In this document: positions 11,297-22,571 of the stretch, piece by piece
Layout: each line of letters begins with the position of its first letter
Numbering within the stretch: the stretch's first letter is position 1
Assembly: GCA_033439255.1 (NCBI GenBank)
Contig: CM065882.1
Location: forward strand, 496,001 to 560,000
DNA: 64,000 nucleotides
From: Hericium rajendrae
Lineage: Eukaryota > Basidiomycota > Agaricomycetes > Russulales > Hericiaceae
Direction: 5' to 3'
Made by a program: the position numbers and the translations under genes
The notes under the pieces: generated by a model
Database searches by the model: none
Told to the model about the DNA's origin: nothing
Seen by the model: only the letters and a program-made list of their open reading frames with translations

Positions 11297-12752
11297 GCAT
11301 GCGTCTCGAGGCCGGCTCGCGATATTCATGGAGATTCTAATCGCTGTACTTGCGGCTTTCGAATTGGAGCAGTGAGTCCGAGAATAATGTCGAAGCCGTT
11401 CAACCCAGCGATGAAGGCACCCGGGGGCGGTGTATGGATTGTGGCGCACGTCCTCGGCGATGCTGACGTACGAGGTGCTGTGTCCACTAAGACAGCCTGA
11501 TCATGGCCAACCAATGGGCGGGGACGGGTGTGAAGCTGAACTTAGTGAGAGCTTTTCGGAGCACAATGTGGTGACCCCGTGCAATTAGGGAGCCAATTGC
11601 AAGCTCCATGGCCCTCTGCTCCCGGACCATGGAATTTGCCACCTTATCAGCTATGGACAATACAATGGGCATTCTTGGAATCGTTCTTACTTACTGGAAG
11701 ATATCAACGTTCGCGAAATACTTTCAGGGACCCAAGCATCCGCATTCAACGTGTGCGCGGCGTTTCATGCATACGCTGACCTTCGCGAGGCAGTTTCTGA
11801 AGCAGGATCTACATGGCCGCATCTTCGTAACATCAGCCGGAAATGGCTTGGGGACACGCCTGCGAAGCATGCAGGGAGCATCAAGGCGTCCTGGCGCCTC
11901 GTTCAAGACGGCACTCCGGAAACGGCGCACCGTAAAACCCTGCAAAGGATTGCGCGCATAATCGCTGACATCCTCATTTCATCGTTCTTCGTGCTGATCA
12001 TTATCGAACTTCTAATAGGGATACGTTCGCCCAAGAGAAGCCACAAGGTTGATTCAGCGGCTACTGAACATCGGTACCGAAGGCGGAGATCCATTAGTAT
12101 CGACGAGTGGACGTCTTCCTAGACATAGAATGGTGAGTGTTTGCATGCTTTCAGTGTCAGACGGTGTACTTACGAGGACTAAGTTACCGTCAGCGGCCTT
12201 CAGCGCCCAGCCAATTTGCCCGCATCGATGCTAACCCAAATGCACGCAATGGTGAGGTTGTAGAAATGTTCACTTTTGGCGCTCGTCCTCCCCGCCCTTT
12301 TCTAAAATATATTCATACCATACTTTTTTCCAGTCGCCACCGTCCAGGAGCAAGCGCCTGCGGAAACGTGTAAACTGGATAAACTGCGTGGCCGAAACGG
12401 TCGTTTCCTGACACCCACAGTTCTCACCCTCTCCGAGGCTCGTGGCATTATCGATCGATATCCAAGCGCCCTCTACCTTCTTCGTCCCAGAAGCTGATGC
12501 AAACATGTCCTTGTAGGGCACGTGAGCAGCAGAGATCCGACCATATGCCGTGCGTGTGTATAAGAGAAACGACGCCAATGCCATCTTTCCTCTTCTCCAT
12601 CCCACACGCTTTCCCCCTTCAATCTCCTTGACAAGCGCTTGGTGCATCGGCAACTGTACTGCCAGCTTCGTCTTTGGTGTTGCGAGGTTCCAGTTTGTCG
12701 AAGTGAGTCCTTGAGAACTGACACACTGAAGTTACCATAAAGAACTACATAC
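11297..12752. other. Intergenic with one candidate membrane ORF
   Basis: No known gene is recognised. The frame 11751-12122 (+) contains a helical stretch (AFHAYADLREAVSEAG) and one strong hydrophobic segment (ADILISSFFVLIIIELLIGI) followed by a basic tail. It could be the last exon of an unrecognised single-pass membrane protein, but I could not build convincing upstream exons. Confidence 0.35.
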
Positions 12753-13336
12753 ATGTCGAGGACCCTGTCAAACGTCTCGTACAATGTCACCCCATACGAC
12801 GTCATTGGCGTGGTAGCTAGCGTCGTCTCCATTTTGGCAATCTTCTGCAGTCTGATCCAGGCAAATCTACCTTGTGTCAAACTAAGGGAGCTTGACGAAA
12901 TGTTGAATGCCGTCGATGAACAGCTCAACGCTGCTGCTGAAGACGGTCTTTTGATGGAAGCCGATTTCATTCGTCAGACGAGTGAAGCTCTTACCATGTA
13001 GGAACCAGACCTTCGCTACTAGCTCTCTCTGTCACTGATCTCAACCCCTTCTCGCTACGCAGATTGCGGGACGATGCATACGAGTTGCGTTCATCGGTCC
13101 ACCTTGCAATAAGGCTGTTCCAGCAATTCATCGGCCTTTCGACGGGTTTGTCCTGGCAAATTTCAGCTCGTTGTACGAACGTTATGACTATTAGAGCTGA
13201 GCTTACGGTGTGTTCCGTCTTTAATCGTGTTGCGCTCATGAACACAGGTCTCGATCTAATACTGGTGCAGACGAAAATCACGGAGGCGCGGCAGAAGACG
13301 AAGCGCCTCCGTTGCCAGAGGGAGCCTCACGTCTAG
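12753..13336 (+). CDS. T-family membrane/coiled-coil protein, copy T1
   Basis: This is the first of three paralogues in the window (see 17837-18722 and 22572-23503). Exons are 12753-12997, 13063-13207 and 13271-13336, giving 151 residues. The N-terminal half has one hydrophobic segment (DVIGVVASVVSILAIFCSLI), then a helix ANLPCVKLRELDEMLNAVDE predicted as coiled coil. Exon 2 is 145 bases in all three copies and encodes the most conserved part, including FIGLSTGLSWQIS and MTIRAELT. Exon 3 starts TKITEAR, like the others, but stops early. Sequence resembling the tail of T2 (VALRDM) continues in another frame behind it, so the tail has suffered a frame change. Function is unknown. Confidence 0.6.
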
Positions 13337-13398
13337 ACCCCGGACCACCAGTTACTGCTCCCGAGAGTGATCAAGCCTTGGTTTCCAGGCCAAAGGCG

Positions 13399-13494
13399 GC
13401 CTCTTGTTCCGTGCTTGAGCGAGCCTCGTGTTCTGACTGCGAGCTAGCCTCGTGTTCCGAGCCCGAGCTTGCCTCATGTTCGGACCCTGAGTCT
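13399..13494 (+). repeat. 24-base minisatellite, four units
   Basis: Four units of 24 bases start at 13399, 13423, 13447 and 13471. A fifth, weaker unit follows. Each begins GCCTC(G/T/A)TGTTC. In one frame they encode an eight-residue repeat of the form ASCS-x-x-E-x. The array lies just behind the stop codon of T1, in the frame where remnants of its former tail are found. Confidence 0.85.
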
Positions 13495-13499
13495 GCCCC

Positions 13500-14417
13500 A
13501 CGTCCCACTTCCAAGCAAGCCTTACTCTCGTCCGACGTTGCTCTGCGGGACATGGCCTCCAGCGCCAACTGCTTTTCGAAAGCCACGAATATAGTGGACT
13601 TAGATATGCCCGTTGTCCTTCGCATTGAAGCCTATGCAGGTACTGGCCACGATCACCATCAACGGCACAGGCCATGCTGGGACGCAATATGTTTGACAGC
13701 AGGGATACGCGCTCCTACTTATGATGCCGGTAAGCGTCTGGACAGAAGTGTCCCGCACTGTATCACTTACTGATGGTGTCTACACAAACTTCATAGCTAC
13801 GTAGAGCCCAACTTTTGCAAGCTTGCCGAGTCAATGCCTCTTGATGTCGTACCACCAGACCCAGCCTAAGACCTCTCGGCTTTTAGTGCATTGACCAGTT
13901 CCACCTTACGACTCGCAATTGCGTCCACTATACATCGTGATCATCAGTGCTGGGACCATACCTCTTTATCGCTTAATTGTTGCAGTCCACTTGTAAAGTT
14001 GCAACCCTTAGACGATTTTGTATGTTTGCTTTGAAACTCATTATGTCGCACCTATGGATAAGATTGCAAGGATCCTAGGGAGTGCCACGCACCTTCACGA
14101 TCCTGAAGCGCATCGTCATTTCTACACGTGGGTCGTGATGAACTGGCTAGTTTCTGGTCAGGATCATGTCCAGCTTGTTTTGCGTAAGTCATGTAGGCTC
14201 AGTTGTGTACGGGAGGCGTCAAGCTCGATATTTATTTGCACGCAGTGGGTGTTGTTAAGGTTGACCTTGGGTTGGCCCCGTATCAATCGAACAATCAAAC
14301 GAGGAGTGGCGCGGGGTCCGAGTGGACCGCTGCCACTGGGAAGAAATGTTAATGAGGACGCGTGCCCTGCCGGCGCCTAAAGCTTTCGCGTCCTCCCCTT
14401 CATCGACGTCCTCCACC
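13500..14417. other. Intergenic, no gene recognised
   Basis: This stretch lies between the T1 tail remnant and CCT8. Short open frames exist, the longest about 120 codons from 14018 (+), but none shows a family pattern or plausible splicing partners. It probably holds the CCT8 promoter near its right end. Confidence 0.45.
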
Positions 14418-16536
14418 ATGTCGCTGAAAGTCCCAAAATCCAACAACATCCAGCTTTTTAAAGAAGGATACAAGGTACATCTATTACAGTCGTTGTTTTT
14501 GGGATACATGCTAAGCAGATATGGTGATTTGTTCCACAGCATCTCTCCGGCCTCGAAGATGCAGTTCTCCGAAACATCCAGGCAGTCGCTGAACTCTCGG
14601 ACCTCGTGCGCACGAGTTTCGGGCCAAATGGTACGCGTATCACACTTCTAGCCATGTGGAATTCTTTCGGGCAGAATAATGTGTACTGAACGCGAGCTCG
14701 CACGGACAGGACGGAATAAGCTAGTGATCAACCATCTTGGCCGTCTTTTCGTGACCTCGGACGCAGCGACGATAATCCGCGAGATCGAGGTCGTACATCC
14801 TGCAGCAAAGCTGCTCGTGATGGCATCGCAGGCGCAGGAGGCCGAGGTGCGTCGTCTGCTCCTATCGCGTCCGCATTGCTGATTGTGGGATTACGCCGGT
14901 AGATGGGCGACGCGACGAACCTGGTGCTCATCCTTGCGGGTGAGATGCTGAAGAAGGCGGAGCATCTGCTCGTGATGGGTCTGCATCCGAGCGAGGCGAT
15001 CAAGGGTTACGAATCCGCGTCCGCAAAGGCGCTGGCCGAGCTCGAGAGTGTGTGTTCCCATCGTCTCATCTGAATTGTCGTCTTACTTTTTCTCAATCCG
15101 ATCTAAATCCAATCGTATGATTCCTACGACACAGCACTTTCATGTAGCTCGCTTCCGACGCCGCTCACGCACGAGGCCCTTACGCATGCCATCAAGCCCG
15201 CGATCGCGTCGAAACAGTATGGCTATGAAGACACGCTCGCCGAGCTCGTTGCGGAGGCCGCGCTCTCTGTCATGCCGCAAAACCCAAAACTATTCAACGT
15301 CGACAACGTGCGCGTCGTGAAGATCATGGGCGGCAGTCTCTCGGGGAGCAAAGTCGTGCAGGGTATGGTCTTGGGGCGCTCACCAGAGGGTATGTGAATT
15401 TATATGCTGACTTTTCCTGGTCTGCGATCGCTGATGGACGGATGGTATGACCTAGGTGACGTGAAGAATGTGACAAAAGCGAAGGTTGCGGTGTTCACCA
15501 ACCCAATCGATGTCGCACAAACCGAGACGAAAGGCACCGTCCTGATCAAAAACGCCGACGAGATGCTCAACTTCACGCGCGGCGAGGAGCAGCACATGGA
15601 AAAGGTAAGCACACACTCCCATCCATCCGTCTCTTGTGCGATCTCACAATCCGCGCCCTCCCCCACGCAGATCTTCTCCGAGCTCGCCGCCTCCGGCGTC
15701 AAAGTCGTCATCGGCGGCTCGTCCATCGGCGACCTCGCGCTGCACTACCTCAACCGGCACCACATCCTCGTGCTGAAGGTGCTCTCCAAGTTCGAGCTGC
15801 GCCGCCTGTGCCGCGTCGTCGGCGCGACGCCGCTCGCGCGCCTCGGCGCGCCGACGCCCGAGGAGGCGGGCTTCGTCGACGTGTGCGAGACGACGGAGGT
15901 CGGCGGCGACCGCGTGACGGTGCTGCGGCAGGACGCGCCGGGGCGCACGCGCACCGCGACGGTCGTGCTGCGCGGCGCGACGCAGAACCACCTCGACGAC
16001 CTCGAGCGCGCGGTCGACGACGGCGTCGGCGCGCTCAAGGCGCTCTTGCGCGACCCAAGGCTTGTGCCCGGCGCGGGCGCGACGGAGCTCGAGCTTGCGA
16101 AGCGGGTTGATAAGTATGGTGCGAGCCTGAGAGGGCTTGCGCAGCATGCGGTGCGGCGGTTTGCGAGTGCGCTGGAGGTCGTGCCGCGGACGATCGCGGA
16201 GAACGCGAAGGGTGGCGCGGCGGGCAATGAGACGGTCGCGAAACTGTATGCCAAGCATGAGAAGGAGGGCGGCGAGGTGTGGGGCGTTGATGTCGAGGTC
16301 AGTCTAGTTTGCTTCTACTTGTTTATCAGGGCTGACGAAGCATGCAGGAGCAGACTGACGGGACGCTGAACGCCGCTGAGAACGGCATCCTCGACTCGCT
16401 TGCGGCCAAGTCGTGGGCGATCAAGCTTGCGACTGAGGCGGCCGTATCGGTGCTCAGTGTTGACAGCATCATCATGAGTAGGCCGGCTGGTGGGCCCAAA
16501 ATCCCGCAGCAGGCGGGTAACTGGGATGAGGACTAG
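14418..16536 (+). CDS. CCT8: T-complex protein 1 subunit theta (CCT8)
   Basis: This is one of eight subunits of the cytosolic chaperonin TRiC/CCT, which folds actin and tubulin. It starts MSLKVPKSNNIQLFKEGYK and continues over about eight exons. Typical group II chaperonin features follow in order: VRTSFGPNGRNKLVINHLGR (nucleotide binding), DAATIIREIEVVHPAAKLLV, MGDATNLVLILAGEMLKKAE, the apical domain with VKIMGGSLSGSKVVQGMVLG and NPIDVAQTETKGTVL, then the intermediate domain with VLRGATQNHLDDLERAVDDG and VPGAGATELELA, ending AAKSWAIKLATEAAVSVLSV and GGPKIPQQAGNWDED. The length is normal for the family and the frame is open across exons, so it should be functional. Two decayed 3' fragments of this gene lie downstream at about 17.0-17.8 and 21.8-22.5 kb. 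Confidence 0.95.
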
Positions 16537-17019
16537 TCAAGTAAAGCTCCGCAGCATTACTGGCGGATGTAGAGCGTGCGTCACTGCAGAAGTACTAATT
16601 TGTAGAAGTGCAATTTCATGATTATCCCCCCGAACGATCACTAGTGGCACTCGACGATGGCATCCTTGCTGCTTGAGACATAAGTAATGCCAGAGGACGC
16701 TATATGCTTTGTGGGTTCTATTGCTACATTCCTAGCAAAGCTATGACTTCGAACGGGTGATACACTACCATAATCCCCCCCGCTGTATTCCGTAGGATGC
16801 AACGTGCAATGCCGAGTAGTTCAGGCGATCGATCAATTGATCAATCGGATTAAGTTCAAGAGCCAGCGCCTATCGACTGCTGGCTTTCCTGCCGAGTCTC
16901 ACTTTGGTCCCACCTGTTTCTTTCCTTGATATTCAGTGTATCGACCTTATTGCCTGCGTCATTGCGACACGCAGCCTCTGACAACATTACCATATGCCTC
17001 GGTTCATATTCGACTGATG

Positions 17020-17760
17020 CGCGGGGTCACACAGACGGAAGTCAAATGCAAAGTCCTGTTCAACTCAAGCGCTGATGACAGGCTCAACCTCCCTGATGCC
17101 CCACAGCGAGCAGAAAGGCCCAGAACAACTTTCTTCTGTGAAAGATCAGAAACATAGGCCAATCAAAAAGTGAGTACATCCTCCCATTGTACCCGTCTAC
17201 GCAATCATCAGACAAACACCCTCGGCAGATCAGCTCGTCGCCTCTGGCGTCCAAGACATCATCGATGGCTACGCCTCCGCAGACCACGCGCTGCACTCGT
17301 TGTACTCTGTAGAAAGTGCTCAGTCTAAGCTGGACCAGCTCGTGAGGAAGCAGGCTACGTCGACATGTGCACCACGACGGTCGCATGGTATTGCGCGATG
17401 CAAAAACCGTCTAGATGACCTCGAGCACACGATTAATCTTGAAGCTGGCGTGTTCAAGGCATCTCTGCGCTTCGCTGTTGCTGATTAGATAAAGGAAGGT
17501 GTATAGCTGGTAACGTGGCATGACTGGTCTGAAACTAAAGTGTTGAAAGGTGGCGCAAGCGCGGATGGTATGGGTTATAGCAACACAGTGCAGGGGTATC
17601 GAGCGAGCTCTACAGCATTCAGAATGGGAGACGCCGAGGATACTGCAAGAATGGTATGAAGTGGGTTCCAGAAATTAAAGGTGCGCGCAGCACTATGAAA
17701 ACAAGGACCGTCCGATGTAGATGCTAATGAAGACGCATGTAGAGCATAATGGTTCCATAA
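17020..17760 (+). pseudogene. CCT8 3' fragment, unit 1
   Basis: This is a decayed DNA-level copy of the middle and 3' part of CCT8. TQTEVKCKVLFNSSADDRLN matches the CCT8 stretch from AQTETKGTVL onward. After a remnant of the same intron comes LVASGVQDIIDG..ALHSL, matching ELAASGVKVVIGGSSIGDLALHYL. NRLDDLEHTINLEAGVFKAS matches NHLDDLERAVDDGVGALKAL. A last block near 17600-17650 corresponds to the EVVPRTIAEN region. Because the intron is kept, it did not arise from an mRNA copy. Stops and length changes exclude a working chaperonin. Confidence 0.75.
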
Positions 17761-17836
17761 TTATCCGATGTCGGATGCTTAGAAGCGACAGCATATTTAT
17801 GCTGTTGCGTAATGAAAGTGCGACTGGCGTTACGCT

Positions 17837-18722
17837 TTAGGCTGCGCCTACAGCCATGATGGTGGGAAGTGCCGGCTTGTCGACGCTGTCCGACTCCAGC
17901 TCGACTTCGCCATGGATGGTATCTAGGTGCCATCAGTACGTACTACGCGAGGCGTTACTATTGTTCAGATACTTACCGCCATCATAGGAAGATGACGCAT
18001 CCATTTGATGCTCGCACTCATCCTTCTGCTGAACATCTTGAGTCATAGTATCATCTGACCGTCGATCATGATCAATGTCTCGCCGGGCTTCATCAAATAC
18101 GGTAAACGGACCTGATACTGCCAGACTGGCATCCGATGATTGGGAGTCGGAGCCTACGTCTCGCAAGGCAACCTCGGAACGCGAGGTATGCTCCTGCTCA
18201 CGCTGAAGGCGCTTCCTGGCCTCTGTGGTTGTGGTCTACACGACCATTGGTTTAGATTGACGGGAAGTGGGTAAGAAATAACTGTGGAACATACTACGAT
18301 TCTAGCTCTGACTGCCTTTACTTCCCCACACACGACGGATATCCTAAGGGACAAGCCCGTCAGAAGGCCGAAGCATTGCTGGGAGACTGTTGTTGCCATA
18401 TAGACGGGATCTCGGAACGAGTCGGCATTGTCCCGCAGGCTGTAACAACATGTAGGTAAGATATGCAACGCTCAGTGAGTAAGTGAATATCTCCGTCTCA
18501 CACAACGAGGGATTCCTCGGTTTGATGAATAAAATTGTTGTTCGTTAAAAGACCTTCCTCCTGCGCCGCCTTGAATTGCTCATCGGTCGAGTCCAGGATT
18601 TCGTCGAGCTCCTTCAGTTTCTTATGCGGCAGATTCATCCAAGCAAGCTGGCCGAATAGTGCCGCAATGGAGATGGCGCTGGCCACGGCACCCCAGACGT
18701 CGTATGGGGATCTCGTCGACAT
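17837..18722 (-). CDS. T-family membrane/coiled-coil protein, copy T2
   Basis: Exons are 18722-18502, 18439-18295 and 18235 to about 17975, plus a last exon ending at 17837. It starts MSTRSPYDVWGAVASAISIA, which includes a hydrophobic segment (about residues 8-28), then NLPHKKLKELDEILDSTDEQ, a likely coiled coil. Exon 2 encodes LRDNADSFRDPVYMATTVSQ and FGLLTGLSLRISVVCGEVKA, the core shared by T1-T3. Exon 3 starts TTTTEARKRLQREQEHT and runs into an acidic, serine-rich, probably disordered tail. The last exon begins DTIHGEVELESDS. There is no signal peptide or known domain. It lies between the CCT8 fragment (tail to tail, about 80 bases apart) and kinase K1 (head to head, 435 bases apart). The same order is repeated 5 kb downstream. 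Confidence 0.7.
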
Positions 18723-19157
18723 AATTATGCTGTATATGTAATTTACTAAATTGTTACATTTCGAGAACGTAACACCAGACATGACGTACTGTACGGGAGC
18801 TCGACTTGTCGAAAGGCCCGATCCGTCGCTGCAACCCCAAGGCGGCGAGGCGATTCAAGAATACAATGGTCTCGGCTGATATGAGAGGGGATAAGTCAAG
18901 TGGAATTCAGGACGAATGGTCTATACCATGCTCGTATTTCACGCATCCAAGCCGTGCAGTGGCCGTGCTTATCATGATCAGATCGCCAACATGCGTCTAC
19001 CTCGAGGCGGGTCTCGTGTTTCAACCTGTGATAGGCTGTGGGTCCTGGGTCTACGTAAACAAGGGATAGGCTTCGACATCGATCTCCCCCCACACCGTCT
19101 CCAACATCAACCGCCTCCCTACGCTCCGAAATCCTTACCCCTCCGTCGTTGGCATGA
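18723..19157. promoter_or_regulatory. Shared divergent promoter region T2/K1
   Basis: This 435-base spacer separates the start codons of T2 (-) and K1 (+). The matching spacer between T3 and K2 is 418 bases. The conserved head-to-head order and spacing suggest shared control, which is an inference. I saw no clear named motif. Confidence 0.4.
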
Positions 19158-20521
19158 ATGGTTGCGAGAACTGGGCTTCCGTCGCATGCTACTTTGCCCG
19201 AGGAGATCTGCAAAGTGTACCAGGCGGCCACGGAAAGAGGTGTCTATCGACTCACTACGGCAGAGCGAGCATGGAGAGATCGATACCAGGCCTTGCTGTC
19301 TAGAGGCTATCGACTTCGACCCCGGTATCATCCCGACTGGACTCCGTCATGGATAGGTACTCGTAGAGATCCGACATTCTGTGAAGATGCCATACTCCTT
19401 CGGGTGGGTGTAGTTACGCTTTCTTGCCTTGCTGCCATCTCTTAGTTGCATATGCAGGACTACCATGTCATCGACGCTGAGCGCATTCCGGACGGTGCGC
19501 GAGTGATGATCAAGCTTGTGCAAGGCAACCAACGCGAGCTCGAGATCGCGTCAGCTTTGACGACTGAAGAACTCCTTGACGACCCCATGAACCACTGTGT
19601 TCCCTTTCTCGAAGCTTTCCCAGATTCGCTCGAGGAAGACGGTATCCTAATGGTCATGCCATATCTAAATCCTTTCGACAACCCTCCGTTCGGTGCCGTC
19701 GGCGAAGTTATCGATTTCGTCAAGCAAACGCTTGAGGTATATCGTATCTACGCTCTTCACAGTTGTTCCTATTTCTTATACGACGTTAGGGCCTCTGTTT
19801 TCTTCACGACCATGGTGTGGCCCACAGGTAAGTCCCCGAGCATCTCATCACGCCCACTGGATACAGTCTAATATTGGCTTCATAGAGACTGCGCGGCGGC
19901 AAATATCATGATGGATGGTTCCGTCTTGTATCCGGATGGCCATCATCCTGTTCGAACGGACTTTTCCCCTGATGCCGTATGGCCATTAACGCCATTGGCT
20001 CGCATCGACAACCCGGTGAAATATTACTTTATTGATTTTGGAATATCCAGTCGCTTTCTCCCCGGAGAGGTGGCCCTCGTGACGGGTACCAAAGGGCGGG
20101 ACAAAGACCTTCCAGAGCTTTACGGGAAGGAACCGTACGACCCTTTCAAGGCAGACATATTCATTTTGGGAAATCTCTATAGGAAGGAATTCATCGAGGT
20201 TGGTTCGCCCCAGTTGTCTGTCTGTTTCACCTATTCACTTTTTTTCAGAAATATCATGGTCTCGATTTTCTCTCGCCGCTTGTAAACACCATGACGCAGG
20301 AAGATCCCAATATGAGGCCAAATCCCCAATGGGCTTTGGCCTTCTTCCACGTCACGCTGTTACACCACTCTGTCGGAAGTATGCGATGGCGCATCCGTCC
20401 AAGGGACGAGTCAGTCCCCGAACGCGTTGTTCATGATACCGTCGCCGTAGCCAGAGAAGCTTATCACCAAATCTGTCAAATCGTCGGTCTTATTTGTTCG
20501 AAGATTTGCGACTGGTTTTGA
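19158..20521 (+). CDS. Protein kinase-like protein, copy K1
   Basis: Five exons (19158-19403, 19458-19736, 19790-19827, 19886-20198, 20249-20521) give 382 residues. The N-terminal 80 residues are a family-specific region (VYRLTTAERAWRDRYQALLS, LRPRYHPDWTPSWIG). The kinase core follows: a possible ATP-site Lys in RVMIKLVQG (about residue 101), FLHDHGVAHRDCAAANIMMD with the HRDxxxxN catalytic loop (about 187-194), and YFIDFGISSRF with DFG (about 238-240). FKADIFILGNLYRKEF and MRWRIRPRDESVPERVVHDT are shared with K2. There is no clear glycine-rich loop. It belongs to a divergent kinase group common in mushroom genomes. Activity is plausible but unproven. Exons 2, 3 and 4 have exactly the same lengths as in K2. 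Confidence 0.85.
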
Positions 20522-21785
20522 TTTTGTTATGTTATAGCTGTTCCCCTGAACTCCGGGCCTTCATCATAAATGCTACGCATTGGACAACTGGATATGGCAT
20601 TACATCGCGCGGCTCTATCTTCTGGTCGCCTCGCAGCCGAGGCCGATCCCCAGTGGGGGGCGCGCTTCGAGGAGCAAGAACAACATGCATGCCTCCTACC
20701 TGAAGTTCGCCGAGTGGGTTCGGCGGGTCGCGGGGAGAGTGGGGTCAGTCGTCTTCAAGTACGTATTTCATCGATATACTGACTGCACGACAAGGTATTT
20801 TTCCAGAAAAGACCTTAATAAAGTTTGAGACCTATGAGAGTCCTTTAAGGCTGTTGGGAAAGAAACAAGTATTATCATGGTGAACAGCTTTTCGGAGCAG
20901 ATATCGTGATAATATCTCTTTCTTTCTCAGCATCTTTTTCAGAGAGGACTGTAACAAGTCTTACACTCATATTAAAGTCTTTCCTGGAGAAAAACTATCT
21001 CGTGCAGGCGGCGGATCGCTGTTTCTAGCCTTTCATTGAGCACATCGAGGAGAAGACATGCCTGGGCGTCGGCGATGCGGTCCTGTTACTGTGGTTCGAA
21101 TCAATTGTTTCGCTGTATTCTACGCGTGGATATCCTCTTTATCTGTGCTTCGGCATGGAACGGTCGTCCCGTATGGTCAAGCTGTTCGCCCACCCCTTGG
21201 ATCCTACCTGTCCTGTATCGCGGTGCGTTCACTATTCCGACTCTGACTTTTCTGAAATTGGCGCTCGCTGGCCTGACCCTGATAGGCCTGTGCTTTCCTT
21301 TAAATATTGGATGTCCGGTGTCGATCCTTACACCATCCTCACTGACCCATATCTCCCTCCGACTCTATCTCTCGTTCACCGATGACCCAAATCTGTTTGC
21401 TTTGAAGAGTGGCGGTGACAACGGGCTGATACCACGATACTTACGGTTCAGGAAGTGCTGTAGTTCATATTGAAATGCAATTAATGCAGACTGTTTTATA
21501 TCACACTCGATGGTACTGTAGTGTCTGCTCTGCCGATCCCATAGCAGACAGTGGTCAGAGGCGGCCGGCTCCAGTCTGCTCAGAGCCGCTGTGAGCAGAC
21601 TGGTGCTCCGTCAACCTTCGGCGTTTACCGAGATTTGGGCGCTAGTTGAGTCGGCGCAGCAGAGCAGCCCAGAGCAGCCCCCGACTCTTCCAGCTTGCTT
21701 CCTCCAACACATTGATCTCTTTTCCTCCTTACATATGCTTGTGAAAATCTTATCATGTGTCGATGTGTCCCGCTGCAATCCAAGC
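20522..21785. other. Spacer between the two T-K units
   Basis: No gene is recognised. A GC-rich piece at about 20560-20770 is open in more than one frame (for example DNWIWHYIARLYLLVASQPR) and looks like a transposed coding fragment. The rest is AT-richer and contains the hairpin cluster at 21522-21602. Confidence 0.4.
21522..21602. repeat. Hairpin cluster built on GTCTGCT/AGCAGAC
   Basis: One hairpin pairs TGTCTGCT (21522-21529) with AGCAGACA (21543-21550). A second pairs CAGTCTGCTCA (21572-21582) with TGAGCAGACTG (21592-21602) around a nine-base loop. The same core motif is reused in both. This could be the end of a small non-autonomous element or a cruciform-forming site. Confidence 0.6.
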
Positions 21786-21789
21786 CGAC

Positions 21790-22510
21790 GCCGCTGACCC
21801 ACAAGGCCACCTCTTGATCGAAAACGAGAGCGAGGTGCTCAACTTCAAGTACAGAATAACGACGGGCGAGGAGAATAGTTACTTTGTGAAAGGTAAGTGC
21901 ATAGTCCCATCCACTTCTTAGGCAGTCTATCTCAAGACGCTCTGTGCGCCTGCAATAGGTACTCGCCGAGCTCGCAGTCTCTGGCGTTTAGCCGTCATCG
22001 GCACATCCACCATGGGCAGTCTCATACTGCACCGATACCTCTACAACTATCTCAATCAGAATCATATAACCGTGTTGAAAATACTTTCAAGTACGGGCTG
22101 CGTTGTGTCGCATCGACGGCATGCCGGACCTGGAGGCGCACTCGCGCTGCGTGACGCGACCATGAACCAACTCAAGCCTCGAACATGTGGTCGGTCGCGG
22201 CGTCGGCGCGCTTGGGGCTTTCTGTGCCACCTGCGGATAGTTGAATAAAGCAAATTGTACAGCGCATTTATGTTAAAACGTAGAACGGTAAGAAGTAAGT
22301 AAGGCGCAAGCGCGTACGTGGATATTAATACACCGCAGGGTATCAAGCGAACTCTTTGCATCATGCAGATCTATACGAGGCGCTGAAGGTACTGCCAAGA
22401 ACGTTATAAGTGGGTTCTTTAAATAAAAGGTGCGCACGGCACTTATTGAAAAAGAAGGATCGTCCGGTGTGAATGCTTAACGAAGGGGCTGCAGAGCGTA
22501 ATTGTGCGTA
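21790..22510 (+). pseudogene. CCT8 3' fragment, unit 2
   Basis: This is a second decayed DNA-level copy of the CCT8 3' half. LLIENESEVLNFKYRITTGE matches CCT8 VLIKNADEMLNFTRGEE. The following intron keeps its donor and part of its sequence. Then VLAELAVSGV, LILHRYLYNYLNQNHITVLK and a short piece with MNQL match ELAASGV, LALHYLNRHHILVLKVLS and QNHLDDL. EALKVLPRTL near 22380 matches the SALEVVPRTI region. The frame is broken in several places. It ends about 60 bases from the T3 stop codon, the same arrangement as in unit 1. Confidence 0.75.
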
Positions 22511-22571
22511 ATGTCTCTGGTGAGGCGAAGTTGGTGCTGGTGCTGATGCGACTTGGTGGATAGGACCGATC

